Source: Pseudomonas fluorescens
GTDB taxonomy: Bacteria; Pseudomonadota; Gammaproteobacteria; Pseudomonadales; Pseudomonadaceae
Direction of reading: 5' to 3'
Assembly: GCF_001708445.1 (NCBI RefSeq)
Contig: NZ_CP015637.1
Location: 1,241,001 to 1,305,000, forward strand
DNA length: 64,000 bases
Both the position numbers and the translations under genes were made by a program. The notes under the pieces were generated by a model. It did not search any database and was not told the origin of the DNA. It was given only the letters and a program-made list of their open reading frames with translations. This document shows, in pieces, positions 17,464-26,337 of this stretch (the stretch's first letter is position 1; each line of letters opens with the position of its first letter).

Positions 17464-18850
17464 CGTATTGGTGGTCGACGACGAGCCCAAGCTCTGTGAC
17501 TTGCTGTCCTCCGCCCTGGGCCAGAACGGCATCCAGGTGTTCACCGCGGGCAACGGCCTGCATGCGCTCAAAGTGCTGGAGCAGGAAGACATCGACCTGG
17601 TGATCAGTGACTGGCGCATGCCCGGCATGGACGGGCCGGCGCTGCTGGCCGAAATCAAGGTGCGATTTCCCCAGGTACCGGTGATCGTGATGACCGCCTA
17701 CAGCACGGTAAAAAATGCCGTGCAGTCGATGCGCAACGGCGCCTACGACTACATCGCCAAGCCGTTCGATATCGACGAGCTGGACATCACCGTGGCCAAA
17801 GCCCTGCAATTTCGCGACATCATGCGCGACAACGCGCGCATGCGTGCCGAACTGGATGAACACGCGCAGTTCGACAGCCTGGTGGGCGATAGCCCGGCGT
17901 TTCGCAAGGTACTGCACGCCGTGGACTCGGTGCGTGACAGTACCGCAACCATCTTGCTGACCGGCGAAAGCGGCACCGGCAAGGAGATGGTCGCCCGCGC
18001 CATCCACAAGCACGGCAGCCGTGCCGACAAGCCTTTCGTGGCGGTCAATTGCGCGGCGATCCCCGAAGGGCTGCTGGAAAGCGAAATGTTCGGTCATCGC
18101 AAGGGCGCCTTTACCGGCGCCGTGTCTGATCGGGTAGGGCGCTTTATGCAGGCCGACAAGGGCACGCTGTTTCTCGACGAAGTGGGCGATATGCCCCTGG
18201 CGTTGCAAGCCAAGATCCTGCGCGCCTTGCAGGAGCGGGTGATCGAACCGGTGGGTGACCCCCGCGAGCGCAAGGTGGACGTGCGTGTGATCGCGGCCAC
18301 CAACAAGAACTTGCTGGAGGCGGTGGCCAACAAAGAGTTTCGCGAAGACCTGTATTACCGTCTCAATGTGTTTCCGATCCCGCTGCCGGCCCTGCGTGAA
18401 CGTGTGGAAGATATCGCACCCCTGGCCCGGCATTTCGCCCAGACCCTCAGCGCCACCGCCGGCAAACGCATCACCGGCTTCAGCGCCGAAGCGTTGCAGG
18501 CCATGGCGGCGTATCACTGGCCGGGCAATATCCGTGAGCTGCAGAACTGCGTTGAGCGGGCGACTATCGTGGCCGCAAAGCCGGTGATCGAGGATATCGA
18601 CCTGCCGGGTTATCTGTTTGCGTCCAAGCCAAGCGAGGGCGGTGTGACGGCGATCCTCAGCGACGGGCCGGGCATTCCCCAGGACCTGGATGCGGCGCTG
18701 GCCGAGGTCGAGAAAGCCTACATTCTTGCGGCGTTGCACGAGTGCCATGGCGTGCAGGCTGCGGCGGCGGCGAAGATCGGGATTTCCGAGCGCAGCTTCT
18801 GGTATCGGTTGAAGAAACTCGGGATCCAGATCGACAAGATAGTCCGCTGA
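17453..18850 (+). CDS. NtrC-family sigma54-dependent response regulator
   Basis: 465 residues from ATG 17453. Receiver (~1-120; D in VISDWRMPG), AAA+ domain with Walker A GESGTGKE, an intact GAFTGA sigma54-contact loop, Walker B LFLDEVGD and arginine fingers in YYRLNVFPIPLPALRER. The C-terminus is a Fis-type HTH (AAAAAKIGISERSFWYRLKK). Works with the upstream kinase to activate sigma54 promoters. No clear -24/-12 site was found before the GNAT gene, so its target may be elsewhere. Confidence 0.93.
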   Translation: MTHNVLVVDDEPKLCDLLSSALGQNGIQVFTAGNGLHALKVLEQEDIDLVISDWRMPGMDGPALLAEIKVRFPQVPVIVMTAYSTVKNAVQSMRNGAYDYIAKPFDIDELDITVAKALQFRDIMRDNARMRAELDEHAQFDSLVGDSPAFRKVLHAVDSVRDSTATILLTGESGTGKEMVARAIHKHGSRADKPFVAVNCAAIPEGLLESEMFGHRKGAFTGAVSDRVGRFMQADKGTLFLDEVGDMPLALQAKILRALQERVIEPVGDPRERKVDVRVIAATNKNLLEAVANKEFREDLYYRLNVFPIPLPALRERVEDIAPLARHFAQTLSATAGKRITGFSAEALQAMAAYHWPGNIRELQNCVERATIVAAKPVIEDIDLPGYLFASKPSEGGVTAILSDGPGIPQDLDAALAEVEKAYILAALHECHGVQAAAAAKIGISERSFWYRLKKLGIQIDKIVR

Positions 18851-18907
18851 CGCAACCGGGATAAAACGGTGGAAGGGGGCTTGCTCCCACAATTGGATTG
18901 AGTGGTG

Positions 18908-19246
18908 TCAGGCGTGGACGCGTACCCACACGCTGACTAACACCGTCGCGGCCATCAGCCACGCTACCGCTGCTACGGCTAAAGAGGCCTCCAGCCGCAT
19001 CCTATCCACCATCACGTACAACGTCGCCAGGTACACAAAATACGGAATGATCGACCACATCCCAAACAGGATCGTGGTCTTCAAATCGTCCACCGAGCGG
19101 CCCTTGCCGACGATGTAATGAGCGATCAGCGCAAAGGTCGGAAACAGCGGCACCAGCCCGGCGATGTAGTAGTTTCTGGTCTTGGCCAGCGCCGCCAGGA
19201 TCAGCACCACTGCCGCGCCCAGTGCGGCCTTCAATACAAGATCCAT
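18908..19246 (-). CDS. glpM: GlpM-family inner membrane protein
   Basis: 112 residues, almost wholly hydrophobic, with about four membrane helices. It matches the GlpM family, described in P. aeruginosa beside glpD and linked there to alginate production. The start shares one base with the aauR stop, so here it is the third gene of an aauS-aauR-glpM operon and not next to glpD. Its biochemical role is unknown. Confidence 0.82.
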   Translation of the reverse strand: MDLVLKAALGAAVVLILAALAKTRNYYIAGLVPLFPTFALIAHYIVGKGRSVDDLKTTILFGMWSIIPYFVYLATLYVMVDRMRLEASLAVAAVAWLMAATVLVSVWVRVHA

Positions 19247-20586
19247 CAGTGGCTCAACCCGTATTTCTTGACTTTGTCGAACAGCGTGGTCTTGGCCATC
19301 CCCAGTTCCTGGCTGGCCTGGGTCAGGTTGCCGCCGCTGCGTTGCAGGGCGTCGTTGAGCAGGTTGCGCTCGAAGGCTTCCACGGCCTCGGTAAAGGCCA
19401 GGCCCTGGCCGCCGCTGCTGGCGCCGCTTTTCTTGAAGGCGGGCAGGCCCAGGGCGAAGCGTTCGGCGACGTTGCGCAGTTCGCGCACGTTACCGGGCCA
19501 GTCGTGGCTCATCAGGCTGGACAGGGTCTGGTTGTCGAGGTCCGGAACGCTGCGGTCAAAGCGCAGTGATGACTGCTGCAGGAAGTGCTCGAACAGTTGC
19601 AGGATGTCTTCGCGGCGTTCGCGCAGGGGCGGCAGTTCCAGGGTGACCACGTTGAGGCGGTAGTACAGGTCGCTGCGGAACTGGTTGGCGCGGCTCAGTT
19701 CATCGAGGTTGGACTTGGTGGCGGCGATCACCCGGCAATCCACGGCCACGCTCTGGTTCGAACCCAGGCGTTCCAGGGTGCGCTCCTGCAACACGCGCAG
19801 CAACTTGATCTGCAAGTTGATCGGCATACTTTCCACTTCATCGAGAAACAGCGTGCCTTGGTGGGCGTGTTCGATCTTGCCGATGCGACGTTTGCCGGCG
19901 CCGGTAAAGGCGTTGGCTTCGTGGCCGAAGATTTCGCTTTCGAACAGGTTTTCCGGCAGGCCGCCACAGTTCAGCGCAACGAACGGGTGATCGTGGCGCC
20001 GGCTGAAATCATGCAGGCAGCGCGCGACCAGTTCCTTGCCGGTGCCGGTCTCGCCTTCGATCAGCACGTTGGCCGAGGTGTCGGCGACGTTGGCGATCAA
20101 TTCGCGCAGGTTCTGCATGGCCGGCGAACGGCCGATGATGCGGCCTTCGAGGGAGTCGCGCTCGGCCAACTGGCGGCGCAGCGACCAGACTTCCCGCGCC
20201 AGCCCGCGTTGTTCCAGGGCGCGGCGGGCCACATCGACCAGGCGCTCGGGGGAGAAGGGCTTTTCCATGAAGTCGTAGGCGCCGTTGCGCATGGCGCCGA
20301 CGGCCATGGAGATATCGCCATGCCCGGTGATCAGCACCACCGGCAGGCTTTTATCCAGGGCCTTGAGGCGGGTCAGCAGTTCCAGGCCGTCGATGCCCGG
20401 CAGGCGAATATCGCTGATGACGATGCCGGCAAAGTTTTCGTCGACGTGCTTCAACGCCTCTTCGGCACTGGCCACACCGACGCTGGGGATGTCCTCCAGC
20501 GCGAAGGCTTGCTGGCAGCCGAGCAGCACATGGGGGTCGTCTTCGACGATCAGGACGGTCAGGTCAGTGTTTTTTTCTACGTTCAT
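19246..20586 (-). CDS. aauR: AauR, sigma54-dependent regulator of acidic amino acid use
   Basis: 446 residues: receiver domain (~9-125; D in VISDIRLPG), AAA+ domain (GETGTGKE, LFLDEVESM, YYRLNVVTLELPPLRER) and Fis-type HTH (NLTQASQELGMAKTTLFDKVKK). The DctD-like sequence and location next to aatJQMP identify it as AauR. The usual GAFTGA loop reads NAFTGA here. AauR with AauS responds to glutamate/aspartate and activates aat genes through sigma54; two matching binding sites are seen upstream of aatJ. It overlaps aauS by 4 nt. Confidence 0.88.
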   Translation of the reverse strand: MNVEKNTDLTVLIVEDDPHVLLGCQQAFALEDIPSVGVASAEEALKHVDENFAGIVISDIRLPGIDGLELLTRLKALDKSLPVVLITGHGDISMAVGAMRNGAYDFMEKPFSPERLVDVARRALEQRGLAREVWSLRRQLAERDSLEGRIIGRSPAMQNLRELIANVADTSANVLIEGETGTGKELVARCLHDFSRRHDHPFVALNCGGLPENLFESEIFGHEANAFTGAGKRRIGKIEHAHQGTLFLDEVESMPINLQIKLLRVLQERTLERLGSNQSVAVDCRVIAATKSNLDELSRANQFRSDLYYRLNVVTLELPPLRERREDILQLFEHFLQQSSLRFDRSVPDLDNQTLSSLMSHDWPGNVRELRNVAERFALGLPAFKKSGASSGGQGLAFTEAVEAFERNLLNDALQRSGGNLTQASQELGMAKTTLFDKVKKYGLSH

Positions 20587-22487
20587 GTCGACTCAGTTTT
20601 TTGAGCGCCCGCCAAAGGCAGGCAGAGGACAAAGGCCGTACCACCACTGGCTGGGTGTTCCACGGCGAGGTTGCCACCCGTGGCCGCCGCGAGGCTGGCG
20701 GACAGGGTCAGGCCCAGGCCGAGGCCTTGCTCGCCGGGTTTGGTGGTGAAGAACGGTTCGAACAGATGCTTGCGTGCCTCGGGGTCGATGCCGTGGCCGT
20801 TGTCGCGCACAAGCAGGCGATATTTACCGTCGGCGCTGCTGCCTTCGAGCCACAGTTCGGGGGCCGGTTGTGCCTGCATCGCATCGAGGGCATTGCCGAT
20901 CAGGTTGACCAGGATCTGTTCCAGGCGTGTCTGGTCGATCTGCAAAAGGGCAGGGGAGAAGTCGCGGTGCAGGGTCAGCGGCAGGCTGTCCAGGCGTGCG
21001 CCGAGCACCTGGAACGCGGCGTCCACGGCCTTGCCCAGGTTGGCTTCGCCCTGGTCATCGCCCCGCCGGGCAAAGGAGCGCAGGCTGGCGGTGATGCGGC
21101 CCATGCGGTCGATCAGTTCGTTGATGGTCTTGAGGTTGGCGCTGGCGGTATCCAGCGCCCCGCGTTCGAGGAAGCGCACCGTGTTGCCGGACAACGTGCG
21201 CAGCGCGGCCAGGGGTTGGTTCAGTTCGTGGGCGATGCTGGTGGACATCTGGCCGATGGCGGCGAGCTTGCCGGCCTGCACCAGTTCATCCTGGGCGCGG
21301 CGCAGGGTCTCTTCGGCCTGGCGCCGTTCGCGAATCTGGCCCTTGAGCCGCTCGTTGCTGGCGCGCAGGTCGGCGGTACGTTCGGCAATCCGACGTTCCA
21401 GCTGGCTGTTGGCTTCCTGCAATGCCTCCCGAGCGGCGAGGCGGGTGGCGATGACTTTGCGCCGCTCGTTCCAGGCAATCAACAGGAATGCCACCAGACC
21501 AAAGGCGACGGCCACCAGGATGCCCTGGTTGATTGCGGCGCGGCGCAGGTCGTTGAGCGGGGTGAGCAGGGTGAAATTCCAGGGTGTGTCGCTCAGCGGT
21601 CGAGTCTGGGCGAGGTAGCTGACCTCCCGCTCGTCCGCCACCACTTCGCTGTTGGCCGGGAAGGTCAGTTTTTCGGTGCCTTCGTTGAGGCGCTCGCGGG
21701 CCAGGGGTTCCAGTTCGTTGAGCGTGGCCCAGTAATATTGCAGGCTGTGGGCCAGGCGTTCCTTGGTCTCGTCACTCAGCGGTCGCACGGCCTTGAGGCG
21801 GCGGGCCGGGTCGCTGGAGAGGATGATGATGCCGTTCTCATCGCTGACAAATGCTTCGAGGCGTGCGCGCTGCCAGCGTTCTTCCAAGGCTTCGAGGCGC
21901 ACCTTGACCACGGCGACGCCGATGATCTTGCCGTGCTCTTCCAGGCCGTGGGCCAGGTAGTAGCCGGGTTCGCCGTTGGTGCTGCCGATGCCGTAGAAAC
22001 GCCCTGGCTGGCCGCGTACCGCGTTCTGGAAATAGGCCCGGAAGGACAGGTCTTCACCCTGGTAGCTGTCGGCGTCGCGCCAGTTGCTGGTGGCCAGCAC
22101 CCTGCCGGTGGTGTCCATCACGTAGATGGCTCGGCTGCGGCTGCGTCGGTTCAGGCCTTCGAGGTAGTCGTTGACGGTTTTGCGGGTTTCTTGGTTTGGG
22201 TCGGCCAGCAGCTTGGAGACACTGGATTCCAGTTCCAGGAGGCTGGGCAGGTAGGTGTATTTGCTCAGTTCACTTTCGACCGTGCGGGCGTGCAACTCCA
22301 GTTGGCGCTCGCCGGTATCGCTGAGGGTGCGGATACCGTAGTACTCACTGATCCAGAAGCCGATGTAACCCAGGCCGACCATCAGGGCGATGATCAACGG
22401 CGGCAGGAACAGTTGGCGAATCAGGCGGGGCTTCACGGCAAGTGATGGCGGCGCGGCGCGATAGAGGTTGGGGTCGCATTTCATCAC
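20583..22487 (-). CDS. aauS: AauS, sensor kinase for acidic amino acids
   Basis: 634 residues, DctB-like. Membrane helix ~26-48, a large periplasmic double-Cache-like region (~50-305), second helix (~308-330), a coiled coil (~335-400) and kinase core with H in SIAHELNQPLAAL. ATPase motifs are NLIGNALDAM, DNGHGIDPEA and GLGLGLTLS. DctB-type sensors read C4-dicarboxylates; the neighbouring transporter suggests glutamate/aspartate, as in P. putida. Translationally coupled to aauR. Confidence 0.88.
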   Translation of the reverse strand: MMKCDPNLYRAAPPSLAVKPRLIRQLFLPPLIIALMVGLGYIGFWISEYYGIRTLSDTGERQLELHARTVESELSKYTYLPSLLELESSVSKLLADPNQETRKTVNDYLEGLNRRSRSRAIYVMDTTGRVLATSNWRDADSYQGEDLSFRAYFQNAVRGQPGRFYGIGSTNGEPGYYLAHGLEEHGKIIGVAVVKVRLEALEERWQRARLEAFVSDENGIIILSSDPARRLKAVRPLSDETKERLAHSLQYYWATLNELEPLARERLNEGTEKLTFPANSEVVADEREVSYLAQTRPLSDTPWNFTLLTPLNDLRRAAINQGILVAVAFGLVAFLLIAWNERRKVIATRLAAREALQEANSQLERRIAERTADLRASNERLKGQIRERRQAEETLRRAQDELVQAGKLAAIGQMSTSIAHELNQPLAALRTLSGNTVRFLERGALDTASANLKTINELIDRMGRITASLRSFARRGDDQGEANLGKAVDAAFQVLGARLDSLPLTLHRDFSPALLQIDQTRLEQILVNLIGNALDAMQAQPAPELWLEGSSADGKYRLLVRDNGHGIDPEARKHLFEPFFTTKPGEQGLGLGLTLSASLAAATGGNLAVEHPASGGTAFVLCLPLAGAQKTEST

Positions 22488-22580
22488 AGATGCCTTGGGT
22501 CAACCAGTTATGGTGACGATGTTTGTCCTGCTGCGAGCGGACTGATTGTGGCGAGCGGGCTTGTGGTGGGTGGGCGTGTG

Positions 22581-22712
22581 GTGGCGAGCGGGCTTGCCCC
22601 GCGTTGGGCCGCGGAGCGGCCCCAAACCAGCTACTGAGGATTGCCTGACACACCGCATTCCTCAGTACTGGGGCCGCTCCGCGGCCCAACGCGGGGCAAG
22701 CCCGCTCGCCAC
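22581..22712. repeat. Long perfect hairpin repeat (44-bp arms)
   Basis: Left arm 22581-22624 (starts GTGGCGAGCGGGCTTGCCCC) and right arm 22669-22712 are perfect reverse complements. The inner part (CTACTGAGGATT / ATTCCTCAGTACT) is nearly so. Partial direct copies of GTGGCGAGCGGGCTTG lie just outside, at 22549. It sits between aauS and aatP, both on the minus strand, and could act as a terminator or mRNA barrier between transporter and regulator genes. Confidence 0.8.
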
Positions 22713-22753
22713 AACAAGCCCGCCCGCCCTCGCAGAAGGTAGCGCTGCTGTTT

Positions 22754-23488
22754 TTAGTGCTGCAGGATTTTCTCAAGGAAGTGCTGCGCACGCTCGGAGC
22801 GGGCGCTGATGTCGCCGAAGAATTCTTCTTTCGGGCAGTCTTCGATGATCTTGCCGGCGTCCATGAAGATCACGCGGTCGGCCACTTTGCGGGCGAAGCC
22901 CATTTCGTGGGTCACACACATCATGGTCATGCCTTCCTGGGCCAGTTGCACCATCACGTCCAGCACTTCGTTGACCATTTCCGGGTCGAGGGCGGAGGTC
23001 GGTTCGTCGAACAGCATGACGATCGGGTCCATGGCCAGGGCGCGGGCAATCGCCACACGTTGCTGCTGGCCACCGGAAAGCTGGCCAGGGTGCTTGTGGG
23101 CGTGGGCCGACAGGCCAACACGATCAAGCAGTTGCAGGCCTTTCTTGGTGGCTTCTTCCTTGCTGCGGCCGAGCACCTTGATCTGCGCAATGGTCAGGTT
23201 TTCGGTGATGGTCAGGTGCGGGAACAGCTCGAAGTGCTGGAACACCATGCCCACGCGCGAACGCAACTTCGGCAGGTCGGTCTTCGGATCGGCGATGGAC
23301 GTGCCGTCGACGATCACATCGCCCTTCTGGAACGGTTCCAGCGCGTTGACGCATTTGATCAGGGTGGATTTGCCCGAACCGGACGGCCCGCACACCACGA
23401 TCACTTCGCCTTTCTTGACCTCGGTGCTGCAATCGGTCAGCACCTGGAAGTCGCCATACCACTTGTTGACATTCTTGATAGAGATCAT
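22754..23488 (-). CDS. aatP: Acidic amino acid ABC transporter, ATP-binding protein
   Basis: 244 residues, polar amino acid ABC ATPase. Walker [10 protein letters not shown], signature [15 protein letters not shown], Walker [13 protein letters not shown], His switch CVTHEMGF. It powers import of glutamate/aspartate with AatQ and AatM and the binding protein AatJ. It overlaps aatM by 4 nt. All four genes run on the minus strand in J-Q-M-P order, the arrangement known in P. putida. Confidence 0.92.
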   Translation of the reverse strand: MISIKNVNKWYGDFQVLTDCSTEVKKGEVIVVCGPSGSGKSTLIKCVNALEPFQKGDVIVDGTSIADPKTDLPKLRSRVGMVFQHFELFPHLTITENLTIAQIKVLGRSKEEATKKGLQLLDRVGLSAHAHKHPGQLSGGQQQRVAIARALAMDPIVMLFDEPTSALDPEMVNEVLDVMVQLAQEGMTMMCVTHEMGFARKVADRVIFMDAGKIIEDCPKEEFFGDISARSERAQHFLEKILQH

Positions 23489-24156
23489 ACGGCAAACCTT
23501 TTTTGCAGACGCTTGACCAGCAGCGAGGCGGAAAAGCTGATGATGAAGTAGACGACACCGGCGAAGATCAGGAACTCATTGGAGCGGCCAATGATGTCGC
23601 CGTTGGAGCGGGCGGAGTTGAGGAAGTCCACCAGGCCCACGGTGTAGACCAGCGAGGTGTCCTGGAACAGGATGATGCTCTGTTGCAGCAGCAACGGGGT
23701 CATCTTGCGGAACGCCTGGGGCAGGATGATCAGGCGCATGGTCTGGCCGTAGGTCATGCCCATCGCTTGTGCGGCGGCCATCTGGCCCTTGGGGATCGAC
23801 TGCACGCCGGCCCGTACGATCTCGCAGAAGTACGCGGCCTCGAACATCATGAACGCCACGACGCAGGAGGTGAATGCCCCGATTGGCGTGTCCTGGCCGG
23901 TGATCCAGCGCAGTACGAACGGTACCGCCAGGTAGAACCAGGTGATCACCAGCAGCAGCGGGATCGAACGGAAGTAGTTCACATAGGCGCCGGCCACGCG
24001 GGACAACAGCTTGTTGGACGACAGGCGCATCAGGGCCAGGACGGTGCCGATGATGATGCCGCCGACCACGCCCATGACCATCAGCTTCAAGGTCATGACC
24101 ATGCCGTTCCACAGGCCCGGGATGGCGGGGATGATGCCGCTGAAATCGAATTCCAT
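23485..24156 (-). CDS. aatM: Acidic amino acid ABC transporter, permease AatM
   Basis: 223 residues with a HisM/GltK-type permease pattern: five or so membrane helices and the EAA loop ([22 protein letters not shown]) that docks onto the ATPase. It forms the membrane channel with AatQ. Its first base is the last base of the aatQ stop, so the two permeases are coupled. Confidence 0.9.
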   Translation of the reverse strand: MEFDFSGIIPAIPGLWNGMVMTLKLMVMGVVGGIIIGTVLALMRLSSNKLLSRVAGAYVNYFRSIPLLLVITWFYLAVPFVLRWITGQDTPIGAFTSCVVAFMMFEAAYFCEIVRAGVQSIPKGQMAAAQAMGMTYGQTMRLIILPQAFRKMTPLLLQQSIILFQDTSLVYTVGLVDFLNSARSNGDIIGRSNEFLIFAGVVYFIISFSASLLVKRLQKRFAV

Positions 24157-24902
24157 TATTTACCCCCCACGGAGATCAGGCCGGGCACTGCGACTTTCTT
24201 CTCGACCACGCGCATCAGCAGCATCAGGCTCATGTTCAGGGTGAAGTAGATCAGCGTGGCCAGGGTGAAGGCCTCGAACAGGTTGGCCGAGAACTCGGCG
24301 GTCTGCTTGGTTTGCGCCAGCAGTTCCATCAGGCCGATCAAGGACGCCACGGAGGAGTTCTTGAACACGTTGAGGAATTCCGAGGTAAGCGGCGGAATGA
24401 TGATCCGGTAGGCCTGGGGCAGCAGCACGTTCCAGTAGATCTGCGGCAGCTTGAAGCCCATGGCGCGTGCGGCCGCTTCTTGGCCACGTGGCAGCGCCTG
24501 GATGCCGGTGCGCACCTGTTCACACACACGGGCGGCGGTGAACAGGCCCAGGCACACGACAACGCTCAGGTAGGCCGAGGTGGTCGGGTTGAGGTCCTGC
24601 TTGTACCAGTCCTGCAGGTTCTGCGGCAGCAGGTCGGGTATCAGGAAGTACCAGATGAACAGCTGCACCAGCAGCGGTACGTTACGAAACAGTTCCACGT
24701 AGCAGGTCGCGATGCCCGATACGAGACGGTTTGGCACGGTGCGCATGACGCCCAGAATGGACCCCAGCAGCAAGGCGATAATCCATGCCACGACAGCGAT
24801 GGCGATGGTCCAGCCCAGGCCGGCGATGTACCAGTCGAGATAAGTCTCGCTGCCCACGCCGGTGGACTTGAAGAACACGCCCCAGTCCCAGTTGTAATTC
24901 AT
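24156..24902 (-). CDS. aatQ: Acidic amino acid ABC transporter, permease AatQ
   Basis: 248 residues from ATG 24902, chosen because GGGAGA lies just upstream and the next in-frame ATG (24935) has none. HisM/GltJ-type permease with an EAA loop (AAARAMGFKLPQIYWNVLLPQA). It is separated from aatJ by 194 bp containing a hairpin, so it is likely made at lower level than the binding protein. Confidence 0.9.
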   Translation of the reverse strand: MNYNWDWGVFFKSTGVGSETYLDWYIAGLGWTIAIAVVAWIIALLLGSILGVMRTVPNRLVSGIATCYVELFRNVPLLVQLFIWYFLIPDLLPQNLQDWYKQDLNPTTSAYLSVVVCLGLFTAARVCEQVRTGIQALPRGQEAAARAMGFKLPQIYWNVLLPQAYRIIIPPLTSEFLNVFKNSSVASLIGLMELLAQTKQTAEFSANLFEAFTLATLIYFTLNMSLMLLMRVVEKKVAVPGLISVGGK

Positions 24903-25051
24903 TAGGGTCTCCCCTCGAGATCGATCGATGTACAAGCACCCGCTTGGGGAAGATCCTTTCCCGCCTGACGACGAACGTCAGGCACACGCGATCGGCTCGA
25001 AAACCGCCAGGTCGAGTGTTCCAAAATACAGCCAGCAGGTAGTAACAGACG

Positions 25052-25077
25052 CCTGAGGGAGCGTTGGCTCCCTCAGG
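25052..25077 (-). terminator. Attenuating hairpin between aatJ and aatQ
   Basis: CCTGAGGGAG, 6-nt loop, CTCCCTCAGG: a perfect 10-bp stem just after the aatJ stop. It has no U-run, so it probably stabilises aatJ mRNA or ends only part of the transcripts, giving excess binding protein over permease, a common arrangement in ABC uptake operons. Confidence 0.6.
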
Positions 25078-25096
25078 AGATAAGGTTAGTCAGTAT

Positions 25097-26023
25097 TTAG
25101 ATCTTTACTTCCGGCGCCGGCTTGTCGGTCGGGTTCTTGATCAGTTCCTTGACCTTTTCGCTCATCGGGAAGTTAAGGTTCAGACCTTTTGGTGGGATCG
25201 GGCTTTCGAACCACTTGGCGTAGATCTTGTTGATTTCGCCGGACTTGTACAGGCCGACGATGGCGTCATCCACGGCTTTCTTGAAGGCTGGGTCGTCTTT
25301 GCGAACCATGCAGGCATAGGCTTCAAAGGACTGCGGTGTACCGGTAATGACCCAGTCATCCGGCTTCTTGGCCTTGGCCTCTTCACCGGCCAGCAGGGCG
25401 TCGTCCATCATGAACGCTACGGCACGGCCGCTTTCCAGCATCTGGAAGGACTCGCCGTGGTCTTTGGCGGAGATGACGTTCATGCCCATCTGCTTGTCGG
25501 CGTTCATCGCCTTGATGATGCGCTCGGACGTGGTGCCGGCGGTGGTCACGACGTTCTTGCCTTTCAGGTCGGCAAAGTCGGCGTAGCTAGGCTTGCCTTC
25601 CTTGTCTTTCTTGACCAGCAGGCGAGTGCCGATTTCGAAGATGTTGGTGGTGAAGGCGACTTGCTGGGCGCGTTCGGCGTTGTTGGTGGTGGAACCGCAC
25701 TCGATGTCCACGGTGCCGTTCTGCACCAGCGGGATACGGGTCTGCGAGGTGACCAGGTTGTACTTGGTCTGCAGGTCGGGTTTGTTCAGGTCTTTTTTCA
25801 GGGCTTCGACGATGGCCAGCTGGATGTCGTGGGAGTAGCCCACTGGCTTGCCTGAAGCATCCGCAATGTAGGAAAACGGAATGGAGCTGTCGCGGTGCCC
25901 GAGGGTGATGGTGCCGGAGTCGTTGATTTTCTTCAGTGTGCCGGTGAGTTCGGCGGCGAAAACTGGAGTGCTGATCAGAGCAGCAGCGATAGCTGCGCCC
26001 AAAATATGGGGAACGATGCGCAT
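25097..26023 (-). CDS. aatJ: Glutamate/aspartate periplasmic binding protein AatJ
   Basis: 308 residues from ATG 26023 (GAGGAAG upstream). Signal peptide MRIVPHILGAAIAAALISTPVFAA, then a type II solute-binding fold with family motifs (TITLGHRDSSIPFSY, PVGYSHDIQLAIVEAL). It captures glutamate/aspartate in the periplasm and delivers them to AatQM. It is the first gene of the aat operon and has a sigma54 promoter and AauR sites upstream. Confidence 0.93.
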   Translation of the reverse strand: MRIVPHILGAAIAAALISTPVFAAELTGTLKKINDSGTITLGHRDSSIPFSYIADASGKPVGYSHDIQLAIVEALKKDLNKPDLQTKYNLVTSQTRIPLVQNGTVDIECGSTTNNAERAQQVAFTTNIFEIGTRLLVKKDKEGKPSYADFADLKGKNVVTTAGTTSERIIKAMNADKQMGMNVISAKDHGESFQMLESGRAVAFMMDDALLAGEEAKAKKPDDWVITGTPQSFEAYACMVRKDDPAFKKAVDDAIVGLYKSGEINKIYAKWFESPIPPKGLNLNFPMSEKVKELIKNPTDKPAPEVKI

Positions 26024-26136
26024 CAATACTTCCTCGACATTTGTTTTTTTTATGAAGCCGGCTAGACGGCTCTCTTGTACGGCGAATGCCCGTGACGGCT
26101 CCTGAGGCGTCCAAGGCAATCGTGAGAGAGTGTAGA

Positions 26137-26152
26137 GCATGAGTCGTGCCAG
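26137..26152 (-). promoter_or_regulatory. Sigma54 promoter of aatJQMP
   Basis: On the minus strand the sequence reads TGGCACGACTCATGCT, against the consensus TGGCACG-N4-TTGCW. GG and GC are exactly 10 bp apart. It lies ~115 bp before the aatJ start. AauR is a sigma54 activator, so promoter type and regulator agree. Confidence 0.85.
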
Positions 26153-26227
26153 ACCGGGAGGAAAAGGTTAACTGCTTGATTTATATCGATATTAACTTTG
26201 CGTGACGGCAAATTTGCAACGGTTCGA

Positions 26228-26241
26228 TCCGGCAAACCGAA
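26228..26241. promoter_or_regulatory. AauR upstream activating site 1
   Basis: TCCGGCAAACCGAA matches the AauR inverted repeat TTCGG-N4-CCGAA with one mismatch. It lies about 76 bp upstream of the -24 element of the aatJ promoter. Confidence 0.7.
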
Positions 26242-26258
26242 TCAGATGATGGATTGCG

Positions 26259-26272
26259 TTCGGAAAACCGAA
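26259..26272. promoter_or_regulatory. AauR upstream activating site 2
   Basis: TTCGGAAAACCGAA is a perfect match to TTCGG-N4-CCGAA, the site reported for AauR in P. putida. It lies 31 bp (three helical turns) from site 1, at enhancer distance from the sigma54 promoter. Confidence 0.8.
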
Positions 26273-26288
26273 TGTGGAGGCCGGCATG

Positions 26289-26324
26289 AAAAAGCCCCTG
26301 TGCCACAGGGCGCAGGGGCTTTTG
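26289..26324 (-). terminator. Terminator of glpD
   Basis: AAAAGCCCCTG and CAGGGGCTTTT form an 11-bp stem just after the glpD stop, with A-run/T-run flanks that give a U-tract on the minus strand. Confidence 0.85.
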
Positions 26325-26337
26325 TACGACGGGTCCG

